Assembly: GCA_910584435.1 (NCBI GenBank)
Contig: CAJUAP010000042.1
Coordinates: 1 to 18,090, forward strand
Direction of reading: 5' to 3'
Origin: an uncultured Acetatifactor sp.
GTDB taxonomy: Bacteria > Bacillota > Clostridia > Lachnospirales > Lachnospiraceae
Length of the DNA stretch: 18,090 nucleotides
Shown here piece by piece: positions 1 through 7,600 of the stretch (positions are counted from its first letter, which is position 1; every line of letters begins with the position of its first letter). The notes beneath the pieces were generated by a model. That model was not told where the DNA came from and did not search any database. It saw only the letters and a list, made by a program, of their open reading frames with translations. A program made the translations under genes and the position numbers.

Positions 1-119
1 ACCCGAAAGCGTTACAGTATATCATGGGACATTCCAACATTACCATGACGCTGAATTATTACGCACACGCAACATTCGCTTCCGCAAGGGCTGAAATGGA
101 AAGGCTGATTGCAGCATAG
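1..119 (+). CDS. int: Tn916-type tyrosine recombinase (integrase), C-terminal end only
   Basis: Only the last 38 codons lie in the window (codons start at base 3, stop TAG at 117-119). The peptide contains LQYIMGHSNITMTLNYYAHA. The GH pair is the second conserved His region of tyrosine recombinases, and the Tyr followed by AHA about 11 residues later is the expected nucleophile position. From memory, the tail closely resembles the integrase of Tn916-type conjugative transposons, where int is the last gene before the right end of the element. That fits the plus orientation here and the DR2-like arm repeats that follow. It would catalyse excision and integration of an element lying to the left of the window. 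The N-terminal arm-binding domain and the catalytic Arg residues are outside, so activity cannot be judged. Confidence 0.9.
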   Translation, partial: PKALQYIMGHSNITMTLNYYAHATFASARAEMERLIAA

Positions 120-130
120 CCGCAGACGGA

Positions 131-150
131 TTTACTACTTCTTTTACTAC
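131..150 (-). repeat. Paired GTAGTAAA direct repeats, likely integrase arm (DR2-type) sites
   Basis: TTTACTAC occurs at 131-138 and 143-150, so the minus strand reads GTAGTAAA twice, 12 bp apart. The N-terminal domain of Tn916 integrase binds DR2 arm sites whose core, as I recall, is GTAGTAAA. Position just past the int stop codon is where right-arm sites of such elements sit. The repeat is seen directly; its role is inferred. Confidence 0.6.
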
Positions 151-161
151 CATTGAGAGGG

Positions 162-178
162 AAAACCTAAAAGGTTTT
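162..178 (+). terminator. Hairpin after the integrase gene, possible weak terminator
   Basis: AAAACCT (162-168) and AGGTTTT (172-178) form a 7-bp stem with a 3-nt loop, 43 nt past the int stop. The T run is part of the stem and no further T tract follows, so it is at best a weak intrinsic terminator. Confidence 0.3.
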
Positions 179-184
179 GAGAGT

Positions 185-261
185 ATATAAGAACTTCTCC
201 CCATATCTAAAATGCCGGGAAAGCCCGAAAATACGGGCTATACCGACATATAAGAACTTCT
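185..261. repeat. Two 14-bp direct repeats flanking a hairpin near the element end
   Basis: ATATAAGAACTTCT occurs exactly at 185-198 and 248-261, 63 bp apart. A perfect 5-bp GCCCG/CGGGC hairpin lies between at 223-238. Repeats of this size at the end of an integrative element are candidates for accessory-protein (excisionase) or integrase binding. No function can be assigned from sequence alone. Confidence 0.5.
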
Positions 262-439
262 AAAGAGATAATCTAAATTCACCATAAATTTTATTGCCAA
301 AATATAATTTTAACAAAGAAGTTAAATAAGGTTCAAAAATTATATCTGATATTATCCCGATTTTAATATAATTGTCTGTCATAAAATTTCTATACTCTCT
401 AATTTATACTGCGCACCGACTAAATTTGCAATGTAACCC

Positions 440-497
440 GACCGCAGACCGCCAGCTAAGTACTTTCCCGGAAGCATCACTGTAGATCCCAGCGGTC
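440..497. repeat. Stem-loop repeat, divergent copy (copy 0)
   Basis: A 58-nt unit is bounded by the perfect inverted repeat GACCGC (440-445) and GCGGTC (492-497), preceded by GTAACCC. It shares the right-hand core CATCACTGTAGATCCCA with copy A (CATCACTGCAAATTCCA) and the GTAACCC lead-in. Its terminal stem is different in sequence but still paired, which suggests the pairing matters more than the bases. Confidence 0.45.
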
Positions 498-520
498 AAT
501 AAAACTTGCCAAGTAACCCC

Positions 521-574
521 ACTCACGGGCGAAAGGTGCCAAGGTCATCACTGCAAATTCCACCACTCGTGAGT
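521..574. repeat. Stem-loop repeat, copy A
   Basis: A 54-nt unit starting ACTCACGGGCG and ending CACTCGTGAGT, so the ends pair with one or two imperfections. It matches copy B (15768-15821) at 45 of 54 positions with no gaps. Both are preceded by an AAAACTTGCCA box and a GTAACCC or GTTACCC box. It lies 38 bp past the stop of the VOC gene. Confidence 0.7.
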
Positions 575-611
575 ATAATATTAACTGTTTACACCGTTCT
601 TTATAAAACTG

Positions 612-1016
612 CTAAACAGTCCCAACTTTACTGTTTATAACAAATTCAATTATTGTACCATTTTGCAGCATTGCAAAACATACCATCCTATTATCCAGTG
701 CAATTGCTTTTATCATCCTTGAAAACACCACACCGACCCCTCTTTTTTTTAAGACACTACGAACCTCATCTTCAGAATCCGCTTCATAACAGATATGATG
801 ATATCCTTCAGCAGATTTATAAACCGTTGAATTCACATCGGCTGGTTCAATTAATTCTATGACCAGGAAAGAAGACTTATTTTTTAACAATAAAATATAA
901 TTATGCTGAATATCATCATAAATAATATCCGTGATTGCAGAATATCCCAATTTTGAATAGACGCTAATCTCGTTTCGAATATTTTTTGTAATTATTCCAA
1001 TATGATGTTCTCTCAT
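612..1016 (-). CDS. VOC-fold (glyoxalase/epimerase-like) protein
   Basis: This 134-residue protein has the layout of a two-module vicinal oxygen chelate protein such as methylmalonyl-CoA epimerase. A His near the start (HHIGI, H5), an acidic residue at the end of module 1 (VIELIEP, E54), a His opening module 2 (GYHHICYE, H73/H74) and a terminal Glu (IIEFV, E124) match the usual four metal ligands. Such proteins isomerise, lyse or bind small molecules around a divalent metal, or give resistance by binding a drug. The substrate is not predictable. Its ATG overlaps the TGA of the preceding fragment by one base (TGATG), so it is translationally coupled to the nucleotidyltransferase and is the last gene of the cluster. 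Probable cytosolic tailoring or self-protection protein. Confidence 0.75.
   Translation of the reverse strand: MREHHIGIITKNIRNEISVYSKLGYSAITDIIYDDIQHNYILLLKNKSSFLVIELIEPADVNSTVYKSAEGYHHICYEADSEDEVRSVLKKRGVGVVFSRMIKAIALDNRMVCFAMLQNGTIIEFVINSKVGTV
613..637 (-). terminator. AT-rich hairpin over the VOC stop codon
   Basis: On the minus strand TAAACAGT (637-630) pairs with ACTGTTTA (620-613) around a 9-nt loop, followed by GCAGTTTTAT. The 3' arm overlaps the TAG stop. A third TAAACAGT (591-584) downstream could pair with the same arm, giving two exclusive hairpins. It may serve as a weak end-of-operon terminator, but it is AT-rich and its T tract is poor. Confidence 0.3.
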
Positions 1017-1420
1017 CAGCCTTCTCCAAAGACAAGTCTATTCCTGTTGATTTTCTCCATATCCTCCAATGACAGCTGGTCTTTAATTAAACTGAACAAA
1101 TCCTTTGCCGCAAGACGTGTTTGAAAATCACATTTCCATTCTTTTCGCTCCCTCTCACACAAGCCATAGCATGACAGCAAATGTTCTCCCTTTTCAGTCC
1201 TAAAACAGTCAACATATTTTTTTAATATCGAATCCCGGAAGAGTTCACTTGTATAAAAAAGAACATAAAAAACATATTCAACTATTCCATATTCCTTACT
1301 TAATCTATACAAATTATCAATACTGACATCAGAAATATTGTTCTTTAACAAATTATATACATCTGCAAACATGCTCATCGTAATGCTATTGTGAATTGCC
1401 AGATGATAAAGAGAATTCAT
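1016..1420 (-). CDS. C-terminal half of a nucleotidyltransferase split by an in-frame TAG
   Basis: This 134-residue frame starts with an ATG two codons after the TAG that ends the 1424-1930 frame, and it is in the same frame (HHY, stop, E, M). Its start, LYHLAIHNS, continues the helical 'lots of His, then helical bundle' pattern expected after the nucleotidyltransferase core of uncharacterised PF14907-type proteins. The two parts together give about 304 residues. The ATG has only AGGAA directly against it, too close for good initiation, so separate translation should be inefficient. It overlaps the VOC start by one base. Most likely it is the back half of one broken gene. Restart of translation to give a two-chain protein is possible but less likely. 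Confidence 0.6.
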   Translation of the reverse strand: MNSLYHLAIHNSITMSMFADVYNLLKNNISDVSIDNLYRLSKEYGIVEYVFYVLFYTSELFRDSILKKYVDCFRTEKGEHLLSCYGLCERERKEWKCDFQTRLAAKDLFSLIKDQLSLEDMEKINRNRLVFGEG

Positions 1421-1423
1421 TTC

Positions 1424-1930
1424 CTAATAATGATGAAGTACAAGCTGTATCATTGTTTTCAGAGGATTTAAGGTCTTTACACGGCAGCCAGCCACTTCTA
1501 TTTCTATGGAATCCCTCAAAAACTCATCCATATTGATCCTTTTGCCCTCATATTCTCCCCAGAATATATCATAATTCACGTCAATATACGTTTTCCAAAG
1601 AGGTGTATTCTTTACAAACGGTCGTGTCTGGTGAGAGTACATTAATGCAATCAGCTTATCTTCCCTGCTTTGATACTCCGTATGGAAACCGTTTTCTTCC
1701 AATACTTGAGTTACCTTTCCCACACTCTCCCTTGAAACCAAAAAATCAACATCCCCTATTTTTCTGCGGAAACAACTGTTGTATGCAAGCATGGATAACG
1801 GTGCTCCTTTTACAATTGCATAAGGTATATTATCAGGCAGAACATCTACTATTTTTCTGACCTCATCATATTGAACCAATAAAATTAACCTTTTTGCATC
1901 TGCATTTGATCCCATATTATTATCTCTCAT
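1424..1930 (-). CDS. Pol-beta-type nucleotidyltransferase (PF14907-like), N-terminal part
   Basis: This 168-residue frame carries the nucleotidyltransferase core: VKGAPLSMLAY at about 40-50 (the nucleotide-binding helix-turn) and IGDVDFLV with the metal-binding pair D60 and D62, followed by HHY near residue 168. The family is uncharacterised. Members recur in peptide-antibiotic (for example lasso peptide) clusters next to ABC exporters, where they are thought to tailor or inactivate the product. Here the gene follows two exporter half-genes and precedes a VOC gene. The frame ends at TAG (1426-1424) exactly where the family would continue, so this is probably a truncated product. The ribosome site before 1930 is weak; a second ATG at 1915 is an alternative start. 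Confidence 0.7.
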   Translation of the reverse strand: MRDNNMGSNADAKRLILLVQYDEVRKIVDVLPDNIPYAIVKGAPLSMLAYNSCFRRKIGDVDFLVSRESVGKVTQVLEENGFHTEYQSREDKLIALMYSHQTRPFVKNTPLWKTYIDVNYDIFWGEYEGKRINMDEFLRDSIEIEVAGCRVKTLNPLKTMIQLVLHHY

Positions 1931-2066
1931 CAGATTATTCTGCTTCTTTCTCGAAGATAATATATACTCGTAAACGAATTTAATTGCCGCTTACTACACC
2001 AGCATTATAGAAACATTCACTCGTTATACATTTAGATTGGCAATTGTTTTCGTTCATGTGTATAAA

Positions 2067-3719
2067 TTATTGTTCTGTCCTGACACCCACTACAGCACTG
2101 CATCTTTCTACCACCCTGTTATCATGGGTTACTATAATTACATATATATCCTGCTGTGTTTCGGACAGTAAAGACATAATCTTCCTGATATGTGCGTCAT
2201 CCACTGCTGCCAATGATTCATCTAATATCAGCACAGGTTTTCTATACAATATTGCCCTGGCAATGGCAATCATCTGGCGCTGGCCGCCTGACAGGTTCAG
2301 CCCGTCTTCCTTTAATGCCGAATCAAGCCCTATCCTTTCCACCCATTGATCCGCCCCAATCTGCTTCAGCACGTCTGCTATTTCTTCGTCTGTGACTGCA
2401 TCCCTGGGATTACCCAATAGAATATTTTCCCTTACAGTACCCGGAAAGATCACATTCTCCTGGGGGACATATGCAATATTCTTCCTGACAGAACCGCGGC
2501 TGCACCTGTCAATCTCCTGTCCGAAGAACCGCAGGCTGCCTTCAGAATAAGGATACAGCTTCAATAACAGCCTTAACAACGTGGTTTTTCCACATCCGCT
2601 GGGTCCTTCCAGGGCGATGATATTTCCTTCCCCGGCGAAAGCAACGGTATCTGCCCCATCAATATTTGATATCCTTACTTCATTATCATGATACCTGCAG
2701 ACCAGGCCATCCGTTTCGATGCCCTTTTCCTTCTGCCGGACAGTGAATTCCTCCCCTGCATCCTCTTCTTCCGGAAGCCTGAACAGGGCCAGAATACGGT
2801 CAATTCCCACCATGGACCTCTGCACATTTGCCATACAGTCAGATAATGACAAAAACATGGCAGCCATCAGCGGCGTGAGCTGGCTGATAAAGACAACTTC
2901 TTCCAGTTCCATTCCTGCCCCAAACAGGCCGTAACAGAACACACCAAAAAAGCAGAACAGACGCAGCGCCCCCTGTATCACCCCATAACCACCGTCCACC
3001 ATGCCTTTTCTGGAAAATGCTTTTGTATAACGCTTAACTCTTTCCTGATGTATTCCAGCCGCATAACCGGCCATGCCAGCCATCTTTATTCCGGCAGAAT
3101 TTAAAAATGTCTGCATAGAAACGGATAAAATGGCTGATTTCTCTTCCTGAATCCCGGCCATATGCTTACGGATAAGCTTCGAGAAAAACAGCTGGGCCAA
3201 AAAGGCGGCCAGACCTAATACATAAATTACAGCACAGATTCCCCAGTCTGCCCGGAACACGATCACAGCTGCACCAATGCCTGAAATGCAGTACATGATC
3301 GGCGATAATAATCCGTATGACAACAGCCCTATGGCATTATCAATATCAAAATTCATCCTGGCAACCAGTTCTTCCCGCCTCCCAAACCGGTCAATATCCG
3401 AAAGGGATATGTTCAGTGCATGGGAGAACATTTTTTCCCGGAGAATCACTGATATTTTATGGATGACAGTAGTCTGGAAATAAACCCCGATGGTATCAGC
3501 TGCCGCAAAGCAGACAACCAGAACTGCAATCGTCAGAATCGGACCTGCAAGAGAATCTTTGGAAGAGACAATTGCGATTACCCTGCTGCTGATCATCGCA
3601 TTGATATAGGTAATGATAAAATTACGGCTGGCTACCGCCAGGGTTGCAGCAGCATATGGAATCCACTGCGTTTTAAAAAGGCAGAAAAAGCTTTTCAGGC
3701 TTTTCAAATCATTTTTCAT
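2067..3719 (-). CDS. ABC exporter half-transporter B (membrane domain plus ATPase)
   Basis: This 550-residue protein is a type IV (ABCB-like) half exporter. Hydrophobic membrane segments fill about residues 18-300, and the ATPase runs from about 335 to the end. Visible motifs are Walker A GPSGCGKTT (372-380), Q-loop Q420, signature LSGGQ (476-480), Walker B LILDE with D500 and catalytic E501, and switch His H532. It lies 14 bp after the partner gene, with AGGAGG seven bases before the ATG. No C39 peptidase domain is present, so it would not cleave leader peptides. With its neighbour it should form a heterodimeric exporter for a lipid, peptide or glycoconjugate in the cytoplasmic membrane. Both ATPase sites look intact. 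The substrate is unknown; neighbours point to the product of this cluster. Confidence 0.9.
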   Translation of the reverse strand: MKNDLKSLKSFFCLFKTQWIPYAAATLAVASRNFIITYINAMISSRVIAIVSSKDSLAGPILTIAVLVVCFAAADTIGVYFQTTVIHKISVILREKMFSHALNISLSDIDRFGRREELVARMNFDIDNAIGLLSYGLLSPIMYCISGIGAAVIVFRADWGICAVIYVLGLAAFLAQLFFSKLIRKHMAGIQEEKSAILSVSMQTFLNSAGIKMAGMAGYAAGIHQERVKRYTKAFSRKGMVDGGYGVIQGALRLFCFFGVFCYGLFGAGMELEEVVFISQLTPLMAAMFLSLSDCMANVQRSMVGIDRILALFRLPEEEDAGEEFTVRQKEKGIETDGLVCRYHDNEVRISNIDGADTVAFAGEGNIIALEGPSGCGKTTLLRLLLKLYPYSEGSLRFFGQEIDRCSRGSVRKNIAYVPQENVIFPGTVRENILLGNPRDAVTDEEIADVLKQIGADQWVERIGLDSALKEDGLNLSGGQRQMIAIARAILYRKPVLILDESLAAVDDAHIRKIMSLLSETQQDIYVIIVTHDNRVVERCSAVVGVRTEQ

Positions 3720-3733
3720 TCCGAATCCTCCTG

Positions 3734-5338
3734 CTAAACACCCTCTTTGGGTGTCATATCACGTACAACTCCCGGATACCTGTCCATCATCTCCCTGTCA
3801 TGGGTAATCATAAGCACATAGTGCTGTTCCGCCAGCCCGCTTATGGCCTCCATCATGCGGATGGAATTCTCCCTGTCGACATTCACCGTAGGTTCATCAA
3901 ACACATAAACACTGGCATCGCGGAGTATACTGCGTATAAAAGCAATCCTTTTTTTCTGCCCCCCGGATAAGGGTGCTCCCTTTTCCTTAAGTATGGTATC
4001 GTATCCCTTTTCCATGTTCCTGATTTCGTCATTCAGTCCAAAAGCCTCGCACATTCCATACATTTTTTCCTCCGGGCAGGATGTTCCGGCCAGCAGGTTT
4101 GCTTTTATGGAATCCGCAAAAACAAGGGATTCCTGCGGCATTATCGAAACGGATTCCCTTATACTGCTTCTGTCACCGCTTTTTACGGGCAGACGTATCT
4201 CCCCGCCGTCAATTCCATAGCACCCTCCGATGATTTTCATTAATGTGGATTTTCCGGAACCGTTTTCCCCGACGATATAATTGATTTTCCCTTTTTCAAA
4301 GCCTAAATCCAGCCCGTCAAATACTTCCCTGCCGTCAGGATAATGAAAATGAAGATCCCTGATACCGCATTCCGTGTCAGCCTTTACCCCCGGAACCGTT
4401 TCCTTTTCCTGTTCCATTTCTTCAAAAAGGGAATAATTCTTCAGGTTCACCGCTGCCCTCCTGTACTGGACAAGGGTATTTTCCAGCCTCATGATAGGCG
4501 ACACAATATAGTCTGATAAAGTCACTGCCGCCAGGAGCTGGCCCACACTCATCCGGCCCTCAAGGACAAAATATCCGCCGCAGAATGCAATTGTTATCAA
4601 TGTTGCAAAGGATAGTATCATTGTGGGCATCGAAATACATGCCTGCCTGAGATTTGCTTTCTTCTTAAGCTTATGAAGCTGTTCCAGTTCCTCCTGATAC
4701 TGTTTTGACAGATCCTTTTCCATCATATTCACCTTGACCATTTCAAGGTTAAACAGGCCGTCTGACGTTAATCCGTTTATGCTTTTCAATTTATCCTGAT
4801 AGTCTCTCAGGCTCTTTATCATGCCCTTGCTTAACTTTGTCATGCAGAAAGCAGAGACCAGGGCGGAAACAAGGGCGGCCAGTCCAAGTGTCAGCTTCAT
4901 ACTTGCAATCAGCACTGTGCACAATGCAAACGAAATGATATCAGGAAAGAAAACCTGCAGCATTCTCTTAACATTCCTTAAAATGCCATAAATATCAGAA
5001 GAAATGCATGTACTGAATTCGCCGATACTTCTCTTGTCAATCTGTTCTTGTTCCGAAGAAAGGATTTTATTTTCCAGTCCTGAGAATAAGGCACCTGTAT
5101 ACGAAGCTTCGTGCTTATCCCCGGCATACGGGCCGAGATACTGCAGCAGAAGGTTTATCCCACAGATTGCTATGATTCCAGCCAAAGCCGCCGTCAATGT
5201 ATCCCCGCTGATTCCATGATCAACCAGCCTTCCGGAATAATAACGTATGATAACGTCCACCGCTTTCCCTGCAGCTGCTATACAGCAGAGTGCGAAACCC
5301 TTCCCTCCGCTTACCTGTAATGAATCCATCTGCTTCAT
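3734..5338 (-). CDS. ABC exporter half-transporter A (membrane domain plus ATPase)
   Basis: This protein has 534 residues counted from ATG 5338. That start was chosen because GGAGGA lies five bases before it; the open frame reaches 5416 but has no ribosome site there. Membrane segments lie within about residues 15-290, with the ATPase after about 325. Motifs are Walker A GENGSGKST (357-365), Q-loop Q402, signature LSGGQ (457-461), Walker B YVFDE with D481 and E482, and switch His H513. It shares fold but only modest sequence with the next gene, as expected of a heterodimer. The two genes are 14 bp apart and surely co-expressed. The glycosyltransferase gene ends 93 bp upstream, so exporter and sugar-handling genes probably share a transcript. 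No peptidase domain is seen. Confidence 0.9.
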   Translation of the reverse strand: MKQMDSLQVSGGKGFALCCIAAAGKAVDVIIRYYSGRLVDHGISGDTLTAALAGIIAICGINLLLQYLGPYAGDKHEASYTGALFSGLENKILSSEQEQIDKRSIGEFSTCISSDIYGILRNVKRMLQVFFPDIISFALCTVLIASMKLTLGLAALVSALVSAFCMTKLSKGMIKSLRDYQDKLKSINGLTSDGLFNLEMVKVNMMEKDLSKQYQEELEQLHKLKKKANLRQACISMPTMILSFATLITIAFCGGYFVLEGRMSVGQLLAAVTLSDYIVSPIMRLENTLVQYRRAAVNLKNYSLFEEMEQEKETVPGVKADTECGIRDLHFHYPDGREVFDGLDLGFEKGKINYIVGENGSGKSTLMKIIGGCYGIDGGEIRLPVKSGDRSSIRESVSIMPQESLVFADSIKANLLAGTSCPEEKMYGMCEAFGLNDEIRNMEKGYDTILKEKGAPLSGGQKKRIAFIRSILRDASVYVFDEPTVNVDRENSIRMMEAISGLAEQHYVLMITHDREMMDRYPGVVRDMTPKEGV

Positions 5339-5431
5339 AATGCTCCTCCACAACAAAATATCCGCCATAACAATAGAATCCACCCTTTGCGAGTCTTCTA
5401 TTGTCATGAATAACATTTGCCAGCGGCTATC

Positions 5432-6349
5432 CTATAAAAACTGCCCCTGGCATAAGCTCTCCTGAAAATCCTCCGGCACTTTCATAAATCCCAATTCCAT
5501 CATCTGCATACTTCCCGTAAACTTATGTGATTTTTCATAGAATAAAGTCTCTATTTTATTCTCTTCCATGGCCTTTTGATACTGCTTGTACTCCTTTGCC
5601 TTCACAAAATGCTCTTCCCTGATAACCTCTGTTCTCACATACTCCTTAAAATGATTTAAATACTTAAAGTGCAGTGTCACTCCCTGTACACTTGAAATAT
5701 TCGCCCCTGCAATTCCATGCATACCAAAGTCCAGATACATATCTAAATTATGTTTGAATAATGTATATTTTGAACAGCAGATTTTGGGACACTGAAACAC
5801 CCTCTCCCTTGTTCCACCAAAATATGTCCAGATTTTCATTGTTTCCAAATTAATTCTGTTCAATCTGGTGTCCAGAATCCTCCTATACGAATAATCATCC
5901 CCCGCCTTATAATCCACTTCATCTAACGGCTTATCCGAGTACATATCAACCAATATACTTTCTACCGCATTCTCTTCTTTCTTCTCCAAATAACAACAGA
6001 ACTCCCATAGCGGAACCTTTTCGTAATATGGATAAATCAGAATTTCATCCGCATCTGCTGCAATACACCAATACCCTGTGCCGTATTCGTCCAGCAGATC
6101 CTTCAGCCAGTATTCTTTCAATATAAACCTCTGCTTTGTCTCAAACACATGCACATCACTCTGCTTTAACAGGTAACCTACGGTATCATCATCAGAGTTA
6201 TTGTCAATAAAGAAAAAGCGCTTTATACCCATTTTCCTGTAATACTCCAGGAAGAAGGGCAGCCTTACCGCTTCATTTCTTACTACGGAAAACAGGCGGA
6301 TTTCTTCTGCTCCACATTCAATTACATTATTATCTACTCTTGTCATCAT
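5432..6349 (-). CDS. Family-2-type glycosyltransferase (PF13704-like)
   Basis: This 305-residue GT-A fold enzyme has VVRNEA at 22-27, the FFFIDNNSDDDT stretch at about 45-56 that binds the nucleotide, and the metal-binding AADADEI with D99 and D101. This pattern is that of the Glyco_tranf_2_4 group, which transfers a sugar from a nucleotide-sugar donor, usually onto cell-surface glycans. No membrane segment or signal peptide is seen, so it acts at the cytosolic side. ATG 6349 is followed at once by a second ATG (6346), and AAGGA lies three or six bases before them. A 99-bp mobile-looking repeat separates it from the WbsX gene upstream. Acceptor and donor cannot be read from sequence; the neighbouring WbsX protein suggests surface or product glycosylation. 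Confidence 0.85.
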   Translation of the reverse strand: MMTRVDNNVIECGAEEIRLFSVVRNEAVRLPFFLEYYRKMGIKRFFFIDNNSDDDTVGYLLKQSDVHVFETKQRFILKEYWLKDLLDEYGTGYWCIAADADEILIYPYYEKVPLWEFCCYLEKKEENAVESILVDMYSDKPLDEVDYKAGDDYSYRRILDTRLNRINLETMKIWTYFGGTRERVFQCPKICCSKYTLFKHNLDMYLDFGMHGIAGANISSVQGVTLHFKYLNHFKEYVRTEVIREEHFVKAKEYKQYQKAMEENKIETLFYEKSHKFTGSMQMMELGFMKVPEDFQESLCQGQFL

Positions 6350-6389
6350 TGGTCCTTCGTATATTCTACCTTCCTCTTTTTCTACATAT

Positions 6390-6488
6390 TATAGTAAACG
6401 TCATAATGATTCTTACTTTGCCCCAAAGCCGGAACAACAGCAATCAGCATAATGCACCAAAGTAAAGATATTAAAGCCGTTTACTATA
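6390..6488. mobile_element. 99-bp MITE-like element with TATAGTAAACG ends
   Basis: TATAGTAAACG (6390-6400) and its exact complement CGTTTACTATA (6478-6488) bound a 99-bp unit. The similarity of the arms continues inward with gaps (TTACTTTG in both arms), so the whole unit can fold into one imperfect hairpin. The outermost TA on each side fits the TA target duplication of IS630/Tc1-mariner type elements, many of which leave such non-coding miniatures. It sits between the WbsX and glycosyltransferase genes and would be transcribed with them as a stem-loop. Confidence 0.55.
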
Positions 6489-6508
6489 GTTACCGTTTTC
6501 CACAATCC

Positions 6509-7600
6509 TTACCTGCATAATTCTTCCCTGTAATGCTGTTCAGCGTATGGAATTGCCTGCAGATACCCATATCCAAATTCCTGATCAGGCTCCAGATGCA
6601 TTCCCTCACCCCATTCATTCCAGGCATTGATAAACACACATTCATTTTTTAATACCGCATTTTTTGCATATAGCTTTGTAAGATACACTTTAAATTTCTT
6701 CGGATGATCATTTATCACAACAATTCCGTTTTTTCCTCTTCTTGGCGTGTCGTCATAGCATGTCATGCCACTATAATATACGGTTTTATTATTCTGCAGA
6801 GTATAGCTAAGGGACTTTTCACAGAAATCTTCATATGCAATGATTTTGGTTGTACCCTGCTGCTCCTTGTCGGCCGTTTTTGCCCGAAATACGCTGCAAA
6901 ACACCGTATTAGGCTCCATTACAAGATAGGCATCCAGGGATTCTATGTCTTTCCCCCCACAGCCTGCGCCAATCACATAAATTCCGTCAAATCCGTTTTT
7001 CACTGCCAGCCGGTTCCAGCATTGCAGCATCTCATCCATACACAAAATATACCTTGTATCATAGGTTAAAAATACGGGCTTATTTCCTTTTTTGATATAC
7101 CGCTCATCTTGGAAAAAAGGACATAAATACCCAAAATGCTCTATCCACTCTTTCTCATTTCCATAAGACTGCTCCATTAAAATTCCATTACCGGAAGCTT
7201 CCCCTTTTTCATAAACTTCTGTCCATGTGCGTGCGCCTTGATTCGGTATATTGCTCCATGAACGTGACCATCCCACATTTGCCCAGCAGAAGCAAAAAGG
7301 CATATCTACATCCTTCCAAATATGTAAGTTTTCAGCCGGTTTCTCTAAAATCCGTCTTCCGTTTTTAAACCAGTAATGGTAAAAACACATTCCGTATACC
7401 CCGAACTTCTTCATTAGCCCGGCCTGCCACAGCATAGTTTCCTTCTGCATAAGATCATACATATAGTTATCCATGGGCATTTTAGGCTGTTTATGTCCCT
7501 CAAACAGCGGATGTGCCCTGCACATTGCTGTCCAATCCGTATATCCGTCCCCCCACCATTCATCGTTTTCTTTCACCCGGTAATATTGAGGTAAATACAT
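6509..7600 (-). CDS. WbsX-like (GH99-like) glycan-associated protein, start disrupted
   Basis: This 363-residue protein is typical of the WbsX/PF14307 family: MYLPQYY, NDEWWGDGYTDWT, then HPLFEGH, QAGLMKKFGVYGMCFYHYWF and a late NAWNEWGEG motif. The family has a GH99-like barrel and is found in O-antigen, capsule and rhamnan loci. Members are often annotated as glycosyltransferases or lipopolysaccharide-biosynthesis proteins, but their reaction is poorly established. Relatives begin with a few residues before YLPQ. Here a strong ribosome site (GAGGAG, five bases) points to ATG 7615, whose next codon is TAG, in frame with the rest (M, stop, A, I, A, M, Y, L, P, Q). The annotated ATG at 7600 lies 20 bases from that site. 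Translation would thus need reinitiation, and expression is probably reduced. Otherwise the protein looks complete. Confidence 0.85.
   Translation of the reverse strand: MYLPQYYRVKENDEWWGDGYTDWTAMCRAHPLFEGHKQPKMPMDNYMYDLMQKETMLWQAGLMKKFGVYGMCFYHYWFKNGRRILEKPAENLHIWKDVDMPFCFCWANVGWSRSWSNIPNQGARTWTEVYEKGEASGNGILMEQSYGNEKEWIEHFGYLCPFFQDERYIKKGNKPVFLTYDTRYILCMDEMLQCWNRLAVKNGFDGIYVIGAGCGGKDIESLDAYLVMEPNTVFCSVFRAKTADKEQQGTTKIIAYEDFCEKSLSYTLQNNKTVYYSGMTCYDDTPRRGKNGIVVINDHPKKFKVYLTKLYAKNAVLKNECVFINAWNEWGEGMHLEPDQEFGYGYLQAIPYAEQHYREELCR

Larger units (their letters stand above)
120..611. other. Gene-free stretch: right end of an integrative element plus repeats
   Basis: No credible gene is visible. 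In order it holds two DR2-like integrase arm repeats (131-150), a hairpin (162-178), two 14-bp direct repeats ATATAAGAACTTCT (185-198 and 248-261) around a GC-rich hairpin (stem GCCCG/CGGGC, 223-238), a strongly AT-rich stretch (about 262-415), and two tandem copies of a stem-loop repeat (440-574). The element/chromosome junction probably lies in the AT-rich part, where base composition shifts, but no attachment core can be fixed without the left end. Confidence 0.6.

Noticed and set aside
5339..5416. 26-residue N-terminal extension of ABC half-transporter A
   Set aside because: No ribosome site precedes it, while GGAGGA stands five bases before ATG 5338.
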